NCBI RefSeq assembly: GCF_040218225.1
Contig: NZ_JAVJQO010000006.1
Coordinates: forward strand, 558,001 to 622,000
Reading direction: 5' to 3'
From: Gracilimonas sp.
Lineage (GTDB): Bacteria > Bacteroidota > Rhodothermia > Balneolales > Balneolaceae
DNA length: 64,000 nucleotides
The notes below the pieces were generated by a model that was not told the origin of the DNA, searched no databases, and saw only the letters and a list, made by a program, of their open reading frames with translations. The translations under genes were made by a program, and so were the position numbers. Positions 19,401 through 28,660 of the stretch are shown here, piece by piece (the stretch's first letter is position 1; each line of letters opens with the position of its first letter).

Positions 19401-20357
19401 TCACTCGCTTTCTTCAACAATAAAGAATCCATCTTCACCCTGTTTCTGATAGAGCGGCATCAACACATAACCATCCCTTTGCGCCAGAATCTTACCGTGG
19501 CGGTCGTTAGCCAGCCATTGTCCCTTTTTGACTTTATCGAAGTTTTTGAAGCCAGGTCGCATCTTGAAGTTATCTTCCGGCTCTATGATGTGCTTGTACA
19601 AAAACTCTACTTTATGGGGAAGAGATTGTGTCTGCTTATTCAAGTAGTCATAGTAGCGAGTAAAATCTTCAATATTAGAAGCAGAAATACACCCTGCGGC
19701 TACTAACAAACACAAAATCCCTGCCGAGGCATTATCTTCTGCATTCTCACTAAAATGTTGTCCCGTTTCAAAGGCGAAGCCAATATTGCCGGTATTCTGA
19801 ATGTATTTGAGAGCCGTTCCATGCAGGGCTTTTTCGATACCAAAAATAAGGGGTACCCTGAGCTGAGCCAACAGTTCAATATTCTCTTCATCCCTTGTAG
19901 AGATTACAAATAATCCACTTTCAGCTGAAAAGCTATGAAGATCTACAAACACTACAGGTTGTGTATTCTCCTCGTCAAATATGATTGGGTCTATAATCTC
20001 CAGCAGCTTTTTGGTTTCCCGGCGTTCTGCCGTTTTCAACTCTTCAATGGGGGTGCGCCGAATCTTATCAAGAATAGAGGTAAACCAAATCCGGTTCATA
20101 TCTTCATCTATAAACCTCTTCTTTTTCTGGAGAGCTTCAATATTTCCGATCAAACCTAAAAAACGGCCCCTGAAACTTTCTTTTTTTGATTCCAGCTTTT
20201 CAATTACATGCCGGATAGCCTCAATTCCGGTAGGCTCATTCCCGTGTATACCAGCAAGGGCTATTACAGTGGGCCCTTGCTGTGCTCCTTTCAAATCTCC
20301 TATAATCCGATCTGAATACTCCACCTGAGGTATTTTTACTTCCTCTTTAATCTCCAC
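19401..20357 (-). CDS. Succinylglutamate desuccinylase / aspartoacylase-family zinc hydrolase
   Basis: 318-residue M14-like zinc carboxypeptidase-superfamily amidase. Zinc ligands are seen in GIHGNE (H38, E41) and VDLHSFSAE (H141), with the substrate-binding DMNR motif at 87-90 and the catalytic Glu in FETGQH (E197). The family removes acyl groups from N-acyl amino acids. It lies only 7 bases after the GCS2-CBS gene, an arrangement suggesting that the two act on a common glutamyl or acyl-amino-acid compound. That is an inference, and the substrate is unknown. Confidence 0.88.
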   Translation of the reverse strand: MEIKEEVKIPQVEYSDRIIGDLKGAQQGPTVIALAGIHGNEPTGIEAIRHVIEKLESKKESFRGRFLGLIGNIEALQKKKRFIDEDMNRIWFTSILDKIRRTPIEELKTAERRETKKLLEIIDPIIFDEENTQPVVFVDLHSFSAESGLFVISTRDEENIELLAQLRVPLIFGIEKALHGTALKYIQNTGNIGFAFETGQHFSENAEDNASAGILCLLVAAGCISASNIEDFTRYYDYLNKQTQSLPHKVEFLYKHIIEPEDNFKMRPGFKNFDKVKKGQWLANDRHGKILAQRDGYVLMPLYQKQGEDGFFIVEESE

Positions 20358-20364
20358 TTTATCG

Positions 20365-22308
20365 TTAGTCTTTTTCGTTATCTTTGTTTTTATCGTTTGC
20401 CAAAACCTGAAGCAATCGCCTTGTAATATTCATGAAGTTGTCTTCCGTAATCACCCCTACCAACCGACTGTTTTTAACAACCGGAAGGCATCCGATTTTT
20501 TGGTCCTGCATAATTTCCATGGCTTCCATAATAGAGGCTTCCGGATGAATGGTCACCGGATTTTGTTCCATGATATCATCTACTGTTTGATTGATTGAAG
20601 CTTCTTCATCTTCATTCACCACTTTCGTGTACTCACGTAACACTTTCCTCATGGTTATAAGTCCAACCAGATGCTTATGATCATCCTCTACAGGCACATA
20701 TCTGATACGTCTCCAATCCAATAAATTGGCTACAAACTCCAGGATATCATCTTTTCTCACTGTAAATAAATCTGTAGTCATAAACTCTTCTACCATCAAT
20801 TTTGATGGCTTCCAATGCTCCATGTCTTCAATTTTTGCCAGTCCCCATTTATGTGCTGGTTCACCTTTTTTCTGATTCTTGATCATGGCATTGGTAATAG
20901 CTGAAAGCGTTTGCTCACGATTTCCTTTTTTGATAAGGTTTCCGTATGACTTCACCACCCAATATGACCCTGTCTGAGCAGAATCTACCCGATCACCAAT
21001 TACACCTAAATAGGTATCAATATCAGATTTATTAATATCTGCTTTTTGAAGGCCGTGCTTAGCAATCGGTATCAATTCCTCTTTAATCAAATCAACCGCT
21101 GTGATCTTGCGATCACCGGTCCACACAAACTTGGTATCCAATCCAAGCTTTGAGGCGGCAAAGAAATTCATCCGGGCATCATCAAAGTCTAATTCCTGAG
21201 TTATATCCGCATATTCATCTTCAAACCCGTTCAACAAACCAAGCCAAAATGCAGCATTCGCCACCTCATCAACTACGGTTGGTCCAGATGGGAAAATCCT
21301 GTTTTCAATTCTTAGGTGTGGTTTCCCATTTCCAACTCCATAACATGGACGATTCCATCTGTAAACAGAAGAATTATGCACATTCAGCGCCATTAGTTTT
21401 GGAGCTTTTCCTTCTTTCATTAGCTGCTCCACTTCCTCTTCAACTTCAGCGCTCAGCATAACCCGATAGCGGGAAATATCTTCTTTATAGATATCCAGAA
21501 TACTGTCTTCCAGCCATTGATTCCCAAACGTTACCCGCGGACTGGAATCCCGAAGATGCTCTCCAACCTGCCGGGTATCAATAGATTGGTGGAAAAGAGC
21601 TACACGGGTTTCAGCCCATAGCCTCTTCCCAAACAAAACCGGTGAGTTTACCGCACATGCTAAAACCGGAGCCGTTACCGCCTGCGCGATATTGTATCGG
21701 TTTACAAATTCGTCAGGCTTGACTTGCAAATGCACCTGAAAACCTGTGTTACAGGCTTCCAAAAGCGGCGAATCAAATCTCATTAGCAGCTCGTCCATTC
21801 CCTGAATGCGAAGCTCAAACTCTTTTCCTCTTAACCTGTTTATGGCTTCACAAAGAGCTTCATACCGTTGCAGTGGCGTCAGGTTTTTGATATCTACATC
21901 CATTTTCCGGATGGTCGGCAGGATACCTGTCAACAAAATATCGCCACCCATTTCCCGAACGGTTTCCCGAACGTGTTCAACATCTTTATGAAGGTTATGC
22001 TCCATCTGTGAAAGACTGTTGCCGGTAAACTCCAATGGCTCCATGTTGATTTCCAGGTTGAATCGGGCAAACTCTGTTGTGTAATTACCTTCCCCAAGTG
22101 CCTCTAATACCTCCATTGACCTGGGAAATACTTTTCCATGGGGATCAACCATACATAGTTCTTGCTCGGCTCCTATCCTAATGGTATCGGTCTCAAACCA
22201 GTCGTCTTCAAGCATGGTTTTAAGGGCCCGCAAATCGCGGAACACATGCTTCATGAAGTTTTGCACCTGTTCGTTATCGTCTGCAAGCTTAACGCGCTCT
22301 TCTCCCAT
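20365..22308 (-). CDS. GCS2-family glutamate-cysteine ligase-like enzyme fused to a CBS pair
   Basis: 647-residue fusion. Residues about 1-470 are a carboxylate-amine ligase of the GCS2 (YbdK/EgtA-like) type, with IGAEQELCMVDP near the start and FGKRLWAETRVALFHQSID in the core. Residues about 512-640 are two CBS domains (TTDLFTVRKDD... then EQNPVTIHPEASIMEAMEIM), which usually bind adenosyl nucleotides and regulate the attached enzyme. The ligase part would join glutamate or a similar acid to an amine. The exact acceptor is not known. It is followed at 7 bases by the aspartoacylase-like hydrolase. Confidence 0.86.
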   Translation of the reverse strand: MGEERVKLADDNEQVQNFMKHVFRDLRALKTMLEDDWFETDTIRIGAEQELCMVDPHGKVFPRSMEVLEALGEGNYTTEFARFNLEINMEPLEFTGNSLSQMEHNLHKDVEHVRETVREMGGDILLTGILPTIRKMDVDIKNLTPLQRYEALCEAINRLRGKEFELRIQGMDELLMRFDSPLLEACNTGFQVHLQVKPDEFVNRYNIAQAVTAPVLACAVNSPVLFGKRLWAETRVALFHQSIDTRQVGEHLRDSSPRVTFGNQWLEDSILDIYKEDISRYRVMLSAEVEEEVEQLMKEGKAPKLMALNVHNSSVYRWNRPCYGVGNGKPHLRIENRIFPSGPTVVDEVANAAFWLGLLNGFEDEYADITQELDFDDARMNFFAASKLGLDTKFVWTGDRKITAVDLIKEELIPIAKHGLQKADINKSDIDTYLGVIGDRVDSAQTGSYWVVKSYGNLIKKGNREQTLSAITNAMIKNQKKGEPAHKWGLAKIEDMEHWKPSKLMVEEFMTTDLFTVRKDDILEFVANLLDWRRIRYVPVEDDHKHLVGLITMRKVLREYTKVVNEDEEASINQTVDDIMEQNPVTIHPEASIMEAMEIMQDQKIGCLPVVKNSRLVGVITEDNFMNITRRLLQVLANDKNKDNEKD

Positions 22309-22393
22309 AGTCGGTAAATTAGATGGGTTGAATTTTATTCACCCCTAAATACCGACTTTGTGTACCCTTTTGCAAGTTTTTTGAACCGGCTTT

Positions 22394-24829
22394 TTATTGG
22401 ATGGCGTCCACATTTACATTTACCCGTACGTATGAAAATCTGCCTTTTGTTTCGGCTTCATATACATCCATAATTTTTTTAATTACAGCTTCTATATACC
22501 CCGCCCCTTTTTCGGGGTCTATTTTCAGAGTCACTTCCCAGATATATTTTTTATTCATCCATGGAATTGCACCTGGTGAAGGGCCTAAAACAGGCAGTTC
22601 CGGAATCACTCTGCCTATAGATGAGGTAAGCTGATGTGCAGCCTGACTTACCTCTTGTTCTTTTGTTGATTTAAGCTCAAACCGGATTAAGCGTGAATAA
22701 GGCGGATAATACAGTGGTTTTCGAAACTCCATTTCCTGCCTGGCAAAACCACGGTGATCATGCTTTTTGGCAAACTGAATGGCCGGGTTTTCCGGTTGTC
22801 TGGATTGTAAAAATACGGTTCCGGCTTTTTCACCTCTTCCGGATCTTCCTGAAACCTGACTGAGTAGCTGATACATTCTCTCTGTAGCCTGAAAAGATGG
22901 AAAAGCTAATTCCGTATCTGTATCAATGACACCAACTACGGTTACATTTGGGAAATCAAGTCCCTTTGCGACCAACTGTGTGCCAATGAGTATATCTGCT
23001 TTCCCTTCCCCGAACGTATTCAGAATTTGTTCGTGAGCTCCTTTTCGGGAGGTTGAGTCACGGTCAAAGCGAATCGCTTTGGCTTCCGGAAATAAATCCT
23101 CAAGTTGCTCTTCAATATTTTGGGTGCCTGACCCTTGCACTTTCAAATTTACAGAACCACATTCTTCACAGTTGGTATCTGCCCGACGAGAGTACCCCGA
23201 GTAATGGCATATCAACAGATTCTTTCTTTTGTGATAAGTCAAACTAACGGAACACTCGGGACTTTGAGGAATATGCCCGCAGTCTTCGCATTGCAAGTAA
23301 CTGGCATACCCACGCCGATTATAGAGCAAAATAATCTGTTCTTTTTTCTTCAGTGCTTCTTCTATTGCCATAAAAAGAGGAACAGCCAATTCACCCCGCA
23401 TAGCTCCTTTATACTGTTTCAAATCCAGTACTTCTACAGCCGGTAACTTTGCGTGTGCATGACGTTCTTTTAGCTCCAAAAGCTCACATTTTCCTTTGGC
23501 AGCCATATTCAATGCCTGCATACTAGGTGTGGCCGAGCCCATTATGACAACGGAATCATTTTTCTTAGCACGAACAATAGCCGTTTCTCGGGCATGGTAC
23601 CTCGGTGCCGGGTCCATTTGTTTGTAAGAACTGTCGTGTTCTTCATCCAAAATGATAAGCCCAAGATTCTGAACCGGTGCAAAGACAGCCGATCTGGGAC
23701 CAATGGCAATGTTTTTTTTGCCCGAGTTCAGGTCTTTCCATGCCTGTAGTCGTTCACGGTTTGTCATACGGCTGTGAAGAACGGCGATTTTATTACCAAA
23801 AATCCTGTAAAACCGGGATACCGTTTGTGGTGTAAGGGCAATCTCAGGAACCAATACAATTCCACCTTTTCCACTTTCAACTACCTGTTTAAGAGCATGA
23901 ATATAGACTTCGGTTTTACCACTTCCTGTAATCCCGAAAAGTAAATAGTTCGCAAATTCTTCTTTAGTCAGTGAATCACTGATTTGCACAAAAGCTTTTT
24001 GCTGATCCTCGTTCAGTATTTTAATGGATTCTGGTTCATATTCCAGATGATCAATCTCGTTCTTCTTTTCAACTTCCCGATAAGTGATCCAACCTTCATC
24101 TCGTAGTTTTTTGAGAGTATAGGATGTTAAAACCGAGTCTTCAGAAATCTCAGATTGACGAATGGGGATTTTATCAGCGATTTGGGCTAAAGCAGAAATC
24201 CATTTTAAATCATTGTTAGACTCATCACTTTCTAAAAACTCCTGCACCGATTCTTCGTCTTTTCCTTTGCCCCAAATCCATTCCCGTTCGGTTGCAACCG
24301 TTACTTTTAAATCCGGCTCTTCCCAAATCTCAATCACTTTATTTTTTAAAAGCTTTGAGAATACTTTATTCAGGCCTGTACCCTTGTATCTTTTTTTAGC
24401 TTCTTTAAGTGTTATATCGGATTGTCGAAGATCTGTAGCAATTTCTTTTTCATCTTCTTCCAACTCTCTTTTGCCCACCGAATCAGAAACTTTAAGATAC
24501 TTTCGGGAAACGAAATTGAGTCCTGCAGGAAGAGCAGCCTGTATAGTTTCACCCCAGCTGCTGTAATAAAACCTGGATATCCATTCGGTGAGTTGTAAAA
24601 GTTCTCCTGATAAAAGCGGCTCTTCATCCAGTATTTTACGAATGGGCTTTGTTTTGAAGGACGGCGTTTGATTGTGAACACCTACAATCACCCCGATGGC
24701 ATAGTAATTTCTAAATGGAATCCATACACGCTGCCCGGCCTGAACGGTATTCATAAGCTCTTTTGGTACATGATAAGTAAATTGCTTTCGGACTGCTGCC
24801 GGTAAAGCTACATCAACAAAAGTGGACAA
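22394..24829 (-). CDS. priA: Primosomal protein N' (PriA helicase), zinc site 2 degenerate
   Basis: 811-residue replication-restart helicase that reloads the replisome at stalled forks. The N-terminal 3'-end-binding domain is followed by Walker A GITGSGKTE and the DEEH box (IILDEEHDSSYKQ), plus helicase C-terminal motifs (ATERMYQLLSQVSGRSGRG). In the Cys-rich insertion, CEDC and CEEC (zinc site 1) are intact. The site-2 pairs read SPEC and CHYS instead of CPxC and CHYC, so two of four ligands are Ser. All helicase motifs are intact, so the protein should be functional. Confidence 0.95.
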   Translation of the reverse strand: MSTFVDVALPAAVRKQFTYHVPKELMNTVQAGQRVWIPFRNYYAIGVIVGVHNQTPSFKTKPIRKILDEEPLLSGELLQLTEWISRFYYSSWGETIQAALPAGLNFVSRKYLKVSDSVGKRELEEDEKEIATDLRQSDITLKEAKKRYKGTGLNKVFSKLLKNKVIEIWEEPDLKVTVATEREWIWGKGKDEESVQEFLESDESNNDLKWISALAQIADKIPIRQSEISEDSVLTSYTLKKLRDEGWITYREVEKKNEIDHLEYEPESIKILNEDQQKAFVQISDSLTKEEFANYLLFGITGSGKTEVYIHALKQVVESGKGGIVLVPEIALTPQTVSRFYRIFGNKIAVLHSRMTNRERLQAWKDLNSGKKNIAIGPRSAVFAPVQNLGLIILDEEHDSSYKQMDPAPRYHARETAIVRAKKNDSVVIMGSATPSMQALNMAAKGKCELLELKERHAHAKLPAVEVLDLKQYKGAMRGELAVPLFMAIEEALKKKEQIILLYNRRGYASYLQCEDCGHIPQSPECSVSLTYHKRKNLLICHYSGYSRRADTNCEECGSVNLKVQGSGTQNIEEQLEDLFPEAKAIRFDRDSTSRKGAHEQILNTFGEGKADILIGTQLVAKGLDFPNVTVVGVIDTDTELAFPSFQATERMYQLLSQVSGRSGRGEKAGTVFLQSRQPENPAIQFAKKHDHRGFARQEMEFRKPLYYPPYSRLIRFELKSTKEQEVSQAAHQLTSSIGRVIPELPVLGPSPGAIPWMNKKYIWEVTLKIDPEKGAGYIEAVIKKIMDVYEAETKGRFSYVRVNVNVDAIQ

Positions 24830-24898
24830 AATATCAGCGTGATCTTGGGTTAATTAGAAGAGAAAGCTTATCCAATTTCAACGCTTGAATCAACCGAT

Positions 24899-24988
24899 TT
24901 ATAGAACTAATAATAAATAAATCAGAATAATTAATACCGGTAAACTAAATACCAGTCCGCCTCTCCAATATGCCGTTCTGTTTCTCAT
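24899..24988 (-). CDS. 29-residue membrane micropeptide
   Basis: Short frame preceded by an unusually good ribosome site: AAAGGAGA sits about 6 bases before the ATG. It encodes MRNRTAYWRGGLVFSL followed by PVLIILIYLLLVL and stop. The basic N-terminus and single hydrophobic span suggest an inner-membrane peptide with its N-terminus inside. It lies alone in the 292-base gap between priA and the S23 gene. I do not recognise a family. The strong Shine-Dalgarno in a genome with mostly weak ones is the main argument that it is translated. Confidence 0.6.
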   Translation of the reverse strand: MRNRTAYWRGGLVFSLPVLIILIYLLLVL

Positions 24989-25095
24989 AACCGTCTCCTT
25001 TCTAAGTATTTACCGCTGATGACGGATTTAGTTTCATCAACTTTAATTTTAAATAAATCATTCTCTCTTTACACCGCATAAACATGTGAACATTC

Positions 25096-25111
25096 AACAA
25101 GGAACATCGAA
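25096..25111. repeat. Left arm of inverted repeat flanking the S23 gene
   Basis: AACAAGGAACATCGAA on the plus strand. It is matched exactly in inverse orientation at 25511-25526, 400 bases away on the other side of the four-helix-bundle gene. Confidence 0.8.
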
Positions 25112-25121
25112 CGTTTAAGTT

Positions 25122-25487
25122 TCACCTTGTTAGGTTGTTTCTCGCCGTTTGGATGCTTTTTACAAAAATCGAGATGAGTTCGTTGTTCTCTTTTAAGGTT
25201 TCGTCCAGAATCAGATCAGCTAATATTCTTCTCTTTTTTAGTATGGATATATTGACCTGAGTCTCTCTAAGCTCCTTTACTGCTATTTTTAATTTGTGAA
25301 TGAAATCCTTTCTTGATTCTGCACTTTGTGCTTCCCCATGATGAAATGCCGGTGATGTTCCACTTTTTACCAATTGCTTCGCAAAATGAGTCCCCACAAC
25401 TGTTTTAGGAAGTTGATCAACAATTTCCAATATCATAACTGAAAAATTTATCAGCCTTTCCTGTAAATCATATTTTACCTTTTTCAT
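25122..25487 (-). CDS. Four-helix-bundle (S23 / 23S rRNA intervening-sequence-type) protein
   Basis: 121-residue helical protein reading MKKVKYDLQERLINFSV from the ATG at 25487. A frame from further upstream would run through a repeat and add atypical residues, so I use the internal start. The family features are QLPKTVVGTHFAKQLVKSGTS, HHGEAQSAESRKDFIHKL and a closing helix. These proteins form pentameric helical bundles. They were first seen in 23S rRNA intervening sequences and are frequent as free-standing genes in Bacteroidota, with no settled function. The gene is bracketed by an exact 16-base inverted repeat. Confidence 0.85.
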   Translation of the reverse strand: MKKVKYDLQERLINFSVMILEIVDQLPKTVVGTHFAKQLVKSGTSPAFHHGEAQSAESRKDFIHKLKIAVKELRETQVNISILKKRRILADLILDETLKENNELISIFVKSIQTARNNLTR

Positions 25488-25510
25488 AAGTAATAGTTTA
25501 GTGTACAACA

Positions 25511-25526
25511 TTCGATGTTCCTTGTT
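25511..25526. repeat. Right arm of inverted repeat flanking the S23 gene
   Basis: TTCGATGTTCCTTGTT on the plus strand, the exact reverse complement of 25096-25111. Similar words (AACATCGAAC, CATTCGATGTTC) recur between pntAA and pntAB. Confidence 0.8.
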
Positions 25527-25534
25527 CGGTGTTC

Positions 25535-27076
25535 TTATCCCAACCACCCTTCTCTATCTAAGCTTCGATATTGAATAGCTTCAGCTACATGGTTGGCCTT
25601 TATATCTTCAGAGTGATCAAGATCAGCAACCGTCCGGGAGACCTTCAAAATCCGGTCATAAGCGCGGGCGGAAAGCCCCAATGAAGTAATCGCTTTTTTA
25701 AGGATAGATGATCCGGCATCATCCAGCTTGCATACTTTTCGAACCGTTCTCGTACTCATCTGCGCATTGCAATAGACTCCTTTCATTCCCATAAACCGCT
25801 TGGACTGAATCTTCCTCGCTTCTACCACACGCTCCCGAATGTCCTTGGAAGATTCGCCCTTCGCCTTTCCTGAAAGTTCTTCGTAGCTGACTTTATGCAC
25901 CTCTATGTGAAGGTCAATCCGGTCTAAAAGCGGGCCACTTATCTTGCTAAGATAGCGCTGCATTTGCATTGAGCTGGTTCCATTCATTTCCTGCGGATCG
26001 TACCAATCACCTGATGGAGATGGGTTCATGGAAGCTACCAGCATCACACGGCTAGGGTATGTTACACTCATCCGTGCCCTCGATATTGATACGCTGCCAT
26101 CTTCCAGCGGCTGACGCATTACCTCCAGAGCACTTCGCTTAAATTCCGGAAGTTCATCCAGAAACAGCACTCCATTATGAGCCATAGATATTTCTCCCGG
26201 CATGGGAATGCTCCCGCCACCAACCAAAGCCACATCCGAAACGGTATGATGCGGTGACCGGAATTGTCTTTTGGTAATAAGTGCTTTTCCGGATTCCAAT
26301 ATTCCAGATACTGAATGAATCTTCGTTGTTTCAAGAGCTTCCTCTAAAGTAAGCGGAGGTAAGATTGTTGGAATGCGGCGAGCCATCATGGTTTTACCTG
26401 AGCCGGGTGGCCCAACCATAATCACATTATGGCCGCCGGCTGCGGCAATTTCTAGCGCACGTTTTACATTTTCCTGTCCGCGTACATCGCTAAAGTCCAA
26501 AGGATTGTGTTTTCCATTTTGATGAAAATACTCCTGCACATTACTTCTGAGTGGATCAATATTTCCCCGGTTCTCCAGCCAGTCTTTAACCTGATTCATA
26601 TGCTCAAATGGAAATACTTCGATGCCTTCTACTACAGCTGCTTCTCCTCCATTCTCTTTTGGTACAACCAAATATTTAAAACCCTTTCTTGCCGCTTCCA
26701 CTGCAACTGGAAGCACTCCTTTTACCGGTCGAATCTGTCCATCAAGCGCCAGCTCACCCAGCATCACGGTATCATCTAACTTGTCGGTGTGAATTTGCCC
26801 CGACATATTCAGAATTCCGATCGCCAGAGGAAGATCAAAACCATTTCCTTCTTTGGGCAAATCGGCAGGAGCCAGATTTGCAGTAATTCTACCCAGCGGA
26901 TAGTAGGAACCGGTGTTTCGGATGGCTGCCTCAACCCGATCCCGGGATTCTTTAACAGCCCGGTCGGGTAATCCAACTAAAAAGAATTTCACCATTCCAT
27001 TCGTGTGATGCGTTTCTACATCGATGATCTTGGCATCTACCCCGACCGTAGATGCGCAATAAACTCTTGAAAGCAT
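25535..27076 (-). CDS. yifB: YifB/ComM-family Mg-chelatase-like AAA+ ATPase
   Basis: I start it at the ATG at 27076 (513 residues), where the protein reads [20 protein letters not shown], the standard N-terminus. The longer upstream frame adds 31 atypical residues. An N-terminal Lon-protease-like ChlI domain is followed by the AAA+ domain with Walker A GPPGSGKT and Walker [10 protein letters not shown], then a C-terminal Mg-chelatase domain ([19 protein letters not shown]). In other bacteria ComM promotes branch migration in natural transformation, and that role is likely but not shown here. Diverges from the DUF4342 gene. Confidence 0.93.
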   Translation of the reverse strand: MLSRVYCASTVGVDAKIIDVETHHTNGMVKFFLVGLPDRAVKESRDRVEAAIRNTGSYYPLGRITANLAPADLPKEGNGFDLPLAIGILNMSGQIHTDKLDDTVMLGELALDGQIRPVKGVLPVAVEAARKGFKYLVVPKENGGEAAVVEGIEVFPFEHMNQVKDWLENRGNIDPLRSNVQEYFHQNGKHNPLDFSDVRGQENVKRALEIAAAGGHNVIMVGPPGSGKTMMARRIPTILPPLTLEEALETTKIHSVSGILESGKALITKRQFRSPHHTVSDVALVGGGSIPMPGEISMAHNGVLFLDELPEFKRSALEVMRQPLEDGSVSISRARMSVTYPSRVMLVASMNPSPSGDWYDPQEMNGTSSMQMQRYLSKISGPLLDRIDLHIEVHKVSYEELSGKAKGESSKDIRERVVEARKIQSKRFMGMKGVYCNAQMSTRTVRKVCKLDDAGSSILKKAITSLGLSARAYDRILKVSRTVADLDHSEDIKANHVAEAIQYRSLDREGWLG

Positions 27077-27167
27077 GTTTTGTACCTGAATCTTTTTTAT
27101 TGTGTTTACGTAGTTAGAGCGGTGAGAATCCAATTCCTTACAAAAAAATTCATAAATCACACATATC

Positions 27168-27617
27168 ATGAAAAAAGAAGAAGCGAAAGAGAAGGCTAAA
27201 ACGATCTACCAGGAAATCCAGGGCGGCGTTAATGAAGTGATCAAACAGATCAGAAACTTAATCAAAGAAGGAAGCGCCAGAAAACTGATTATCAAGGACA
27301 AAGAAGGGGAGATTAAATTTCAGACCCAGCTGGCTTTTGGAGTGAGTGGAGCAGCTTTGATTGGTGCGATGGCTCCCGTGATTTCAGCTATTGGAATGTT
27401 TGCCATGTTTATCAACGACTACCAGATTATTGTAGAAAGAGAGGTTACTGATGACGACGAATACTCAGTTGATGCTGAATTCATTGATATAAAAGATGAA
27501 GACGAGCAGGAAGAGGAAGAAGCCAAAACCAAATCTAAGTCAAAGTCTAAGAATGAAGACTCTGATTCTGAAGAAGAGGAAAAGGAAGAAAAAACGGTTG
27601 GTAAGAAAAAGAAGTGA
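27168..27617 (+). CDS. DUF4342 protein with charged C-terminal tail
   Basis: 149 residues. The N-terminal 85 residues match the DUF4342 pattern: an amphipathic basic stretch ([18 protein letters not shown]), then a hydrophobic span of about 25 residues ([20 protein letters not shown]). The rest is a low-complexity Glu/Asp/Lys/Ser tail containing a KSKSKSK run. Likely membrane-associated, function unknown. The UBA domain common in Firmicutes members is absent. Its TGA lies inside the left arm of the hairpin shared with the convergent trxB gene. Confidence 0.78.
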   Translation: MKKEEAKEKAKTIYQEIQGGVNEVIKQIRNLIKEGSARKLIIKDKEGEIKFQTQLAFGVSGAALIGAMAPVISAIGMFAMFINDYQIIVEREVTDDDEYSVDAEFIDIKDEDEQEEEEAKTKSKSKSKNEDSDSEEEEKEEKTVGKKKK

Positions 27618-27673
27618 TATAGTGATTAGGTGATATGGTGAATTTTATCAATCCTCACCGTATCACTATATCA
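27615..27673. terminator. Bidirectional hairpin between convergent DUF4342 gene and trxB
   Basis: TGATATAGTGAT at 27615-27626 and ATCACTATATCA at 27662-27673 are perfect 12-base inverted arms. A further TGATATGGTGA / TCACCGTATCA pairing lies inside. The structure fills the 65-base gap between the two stop codons. The T tract is weak, so termination is inferred from position. Confidence 0.55.
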
Positions 27674-27682
27674 TCAATCCCC

Positions 27683-28660
27683 TTACTTCCAGTGTGATTC
27701 AGCGATGGCTTCTTCGCTTTCCAGCTCACCTAAATAACGTTCGGCATCAAGAGCAGCTTTACATCCGGTTCCAGCAGCTGTCACTGCCTGTCGGTAAACG
27801 GCATCCATAGCATCGCCACAGGCAAATAAACCGGGAAGGTCAGTCTCAGTAGATTGGCCTTTTGTTTTGATGTAGCCCACGTCGTCCATTTCAACAACTC
27901 CTTTAAACAAATCTGTATTTGGCTTGTGCCCAATAGCTACAAAAACTCCGGTTACATCATCTAATTCTGTTACTTCTCCAGTGTTACTATTCTTGATTTT
28001 CACACCATCCACAACTTTGTCGCCAAGTACTTCAATCAGTTCGCTGTCCCACATAAATTCAATTTTATCATTATTGAATGCACGGGTCTGCATTGCTTTG
28101 GAGGCTCGGAGTTCATCCCGACGATGAACAACGGTTACTTTGCTGGCAAACTTGGTAAGGAAAGTTGCCTCTTCCATGGCTGTATCACCACCACCAACTA
28201 CAACTACATGCTGATCGCGAAAGAAAGCTCCGTCACAAGTTGCACACGCTGAAACACCTTTTCCTCTCAGTTTCTGCTCGCTTTCCAGGTGTAGCCATTT
28301 TGCAGAAGCTCCAGTCGAAGCGATAATTGCATTGGCAAAAAGTTCGGTTTTTTCATCTACGGTAATTTTGTAAGGACGCTTACTGAAATCGATATCAGAC
28401 ACAAAACCATACCTGCAGTCGGCCCCAAAACGGGTGGCCTGCTCGCGGAAATCCTGCATCATCTTTGGCCCCATTACACCTTCCGGATAACCAGGGAAAT
28501 TTTCAACATCTGTGGTCGTCATAAGTTGACCACCAGGTTCAGGACCTTCAAAAACCAAAGGGCTTAAATCAGCACGTGCCGCATACAGGGCAGCTGTTAA
28601 TCCTGCAGGCCCACTTCCTACAATTACTACGTCAAATGTTTTTCCAGCAATATCTTCCAT
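27683..28660 (-). CDS. trxB: Thioredoxin reductase
   Basis: 325-residue FAD/NADPH flavoenzyme that reduces thioredoxin. The FAD GxGxxG motif (IVGSGPAGLTAALYAARA) is at residues 13-30. The redox-active CATC disulfide is at C139/C142, and the NADPH motif VVGGGDTAMEEA is near 155. The C-terminal FAD motif GLFACGDAMD is near 290. Length and order are standard. It diverges from the transhydrogenase operon across 292 bases, a sensible pairing because transhydrogenase supplies NADPH. Confidence 0.97.
   Translation of the reverse strand: MEDIAGKTFDVVIVGSGPAGLTAALYAARADLSPLVFEGPEPGGQLMTTTDVENFPGYPEGVMGPKMMQDFREQATRFGADCRYGFVSDIDFSKRPYKITVDEKTELFANAIIASTGASAKWLHLESEQKLRGKGVSACATCDGAFFRDQHVVVVGGGDTAMEEATFLTKFASKVTVVHRRDELRASKAMQTRAFNNDKIEFMWDSELIEVLGDKVVDGVKIKNSNTGEVTELDDVTGVFVAIGHKPNTDLFKGVVEMDDVGYIKTKGQSTETDLPGLFACGDAMDAVYRQAVTAAGTGCKAALDAERYLGELESEEAIAESHWK

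Noticed and set aside
25488-25547. Upstream extension of the S23 gene
   Set aside because: The extra 20 codons run through the flanking inverted repeat and into the yifB 3' end. The internal ATG gives the normal family N-terminus.
27615-27673. GTGATAT-like repeated words considered as a short CRISPR or tandem array
   Set aside because: Only a few imperfect words arranged as one inverted repeat, with no regular spacers. Best read as a terminator-like hairpin.
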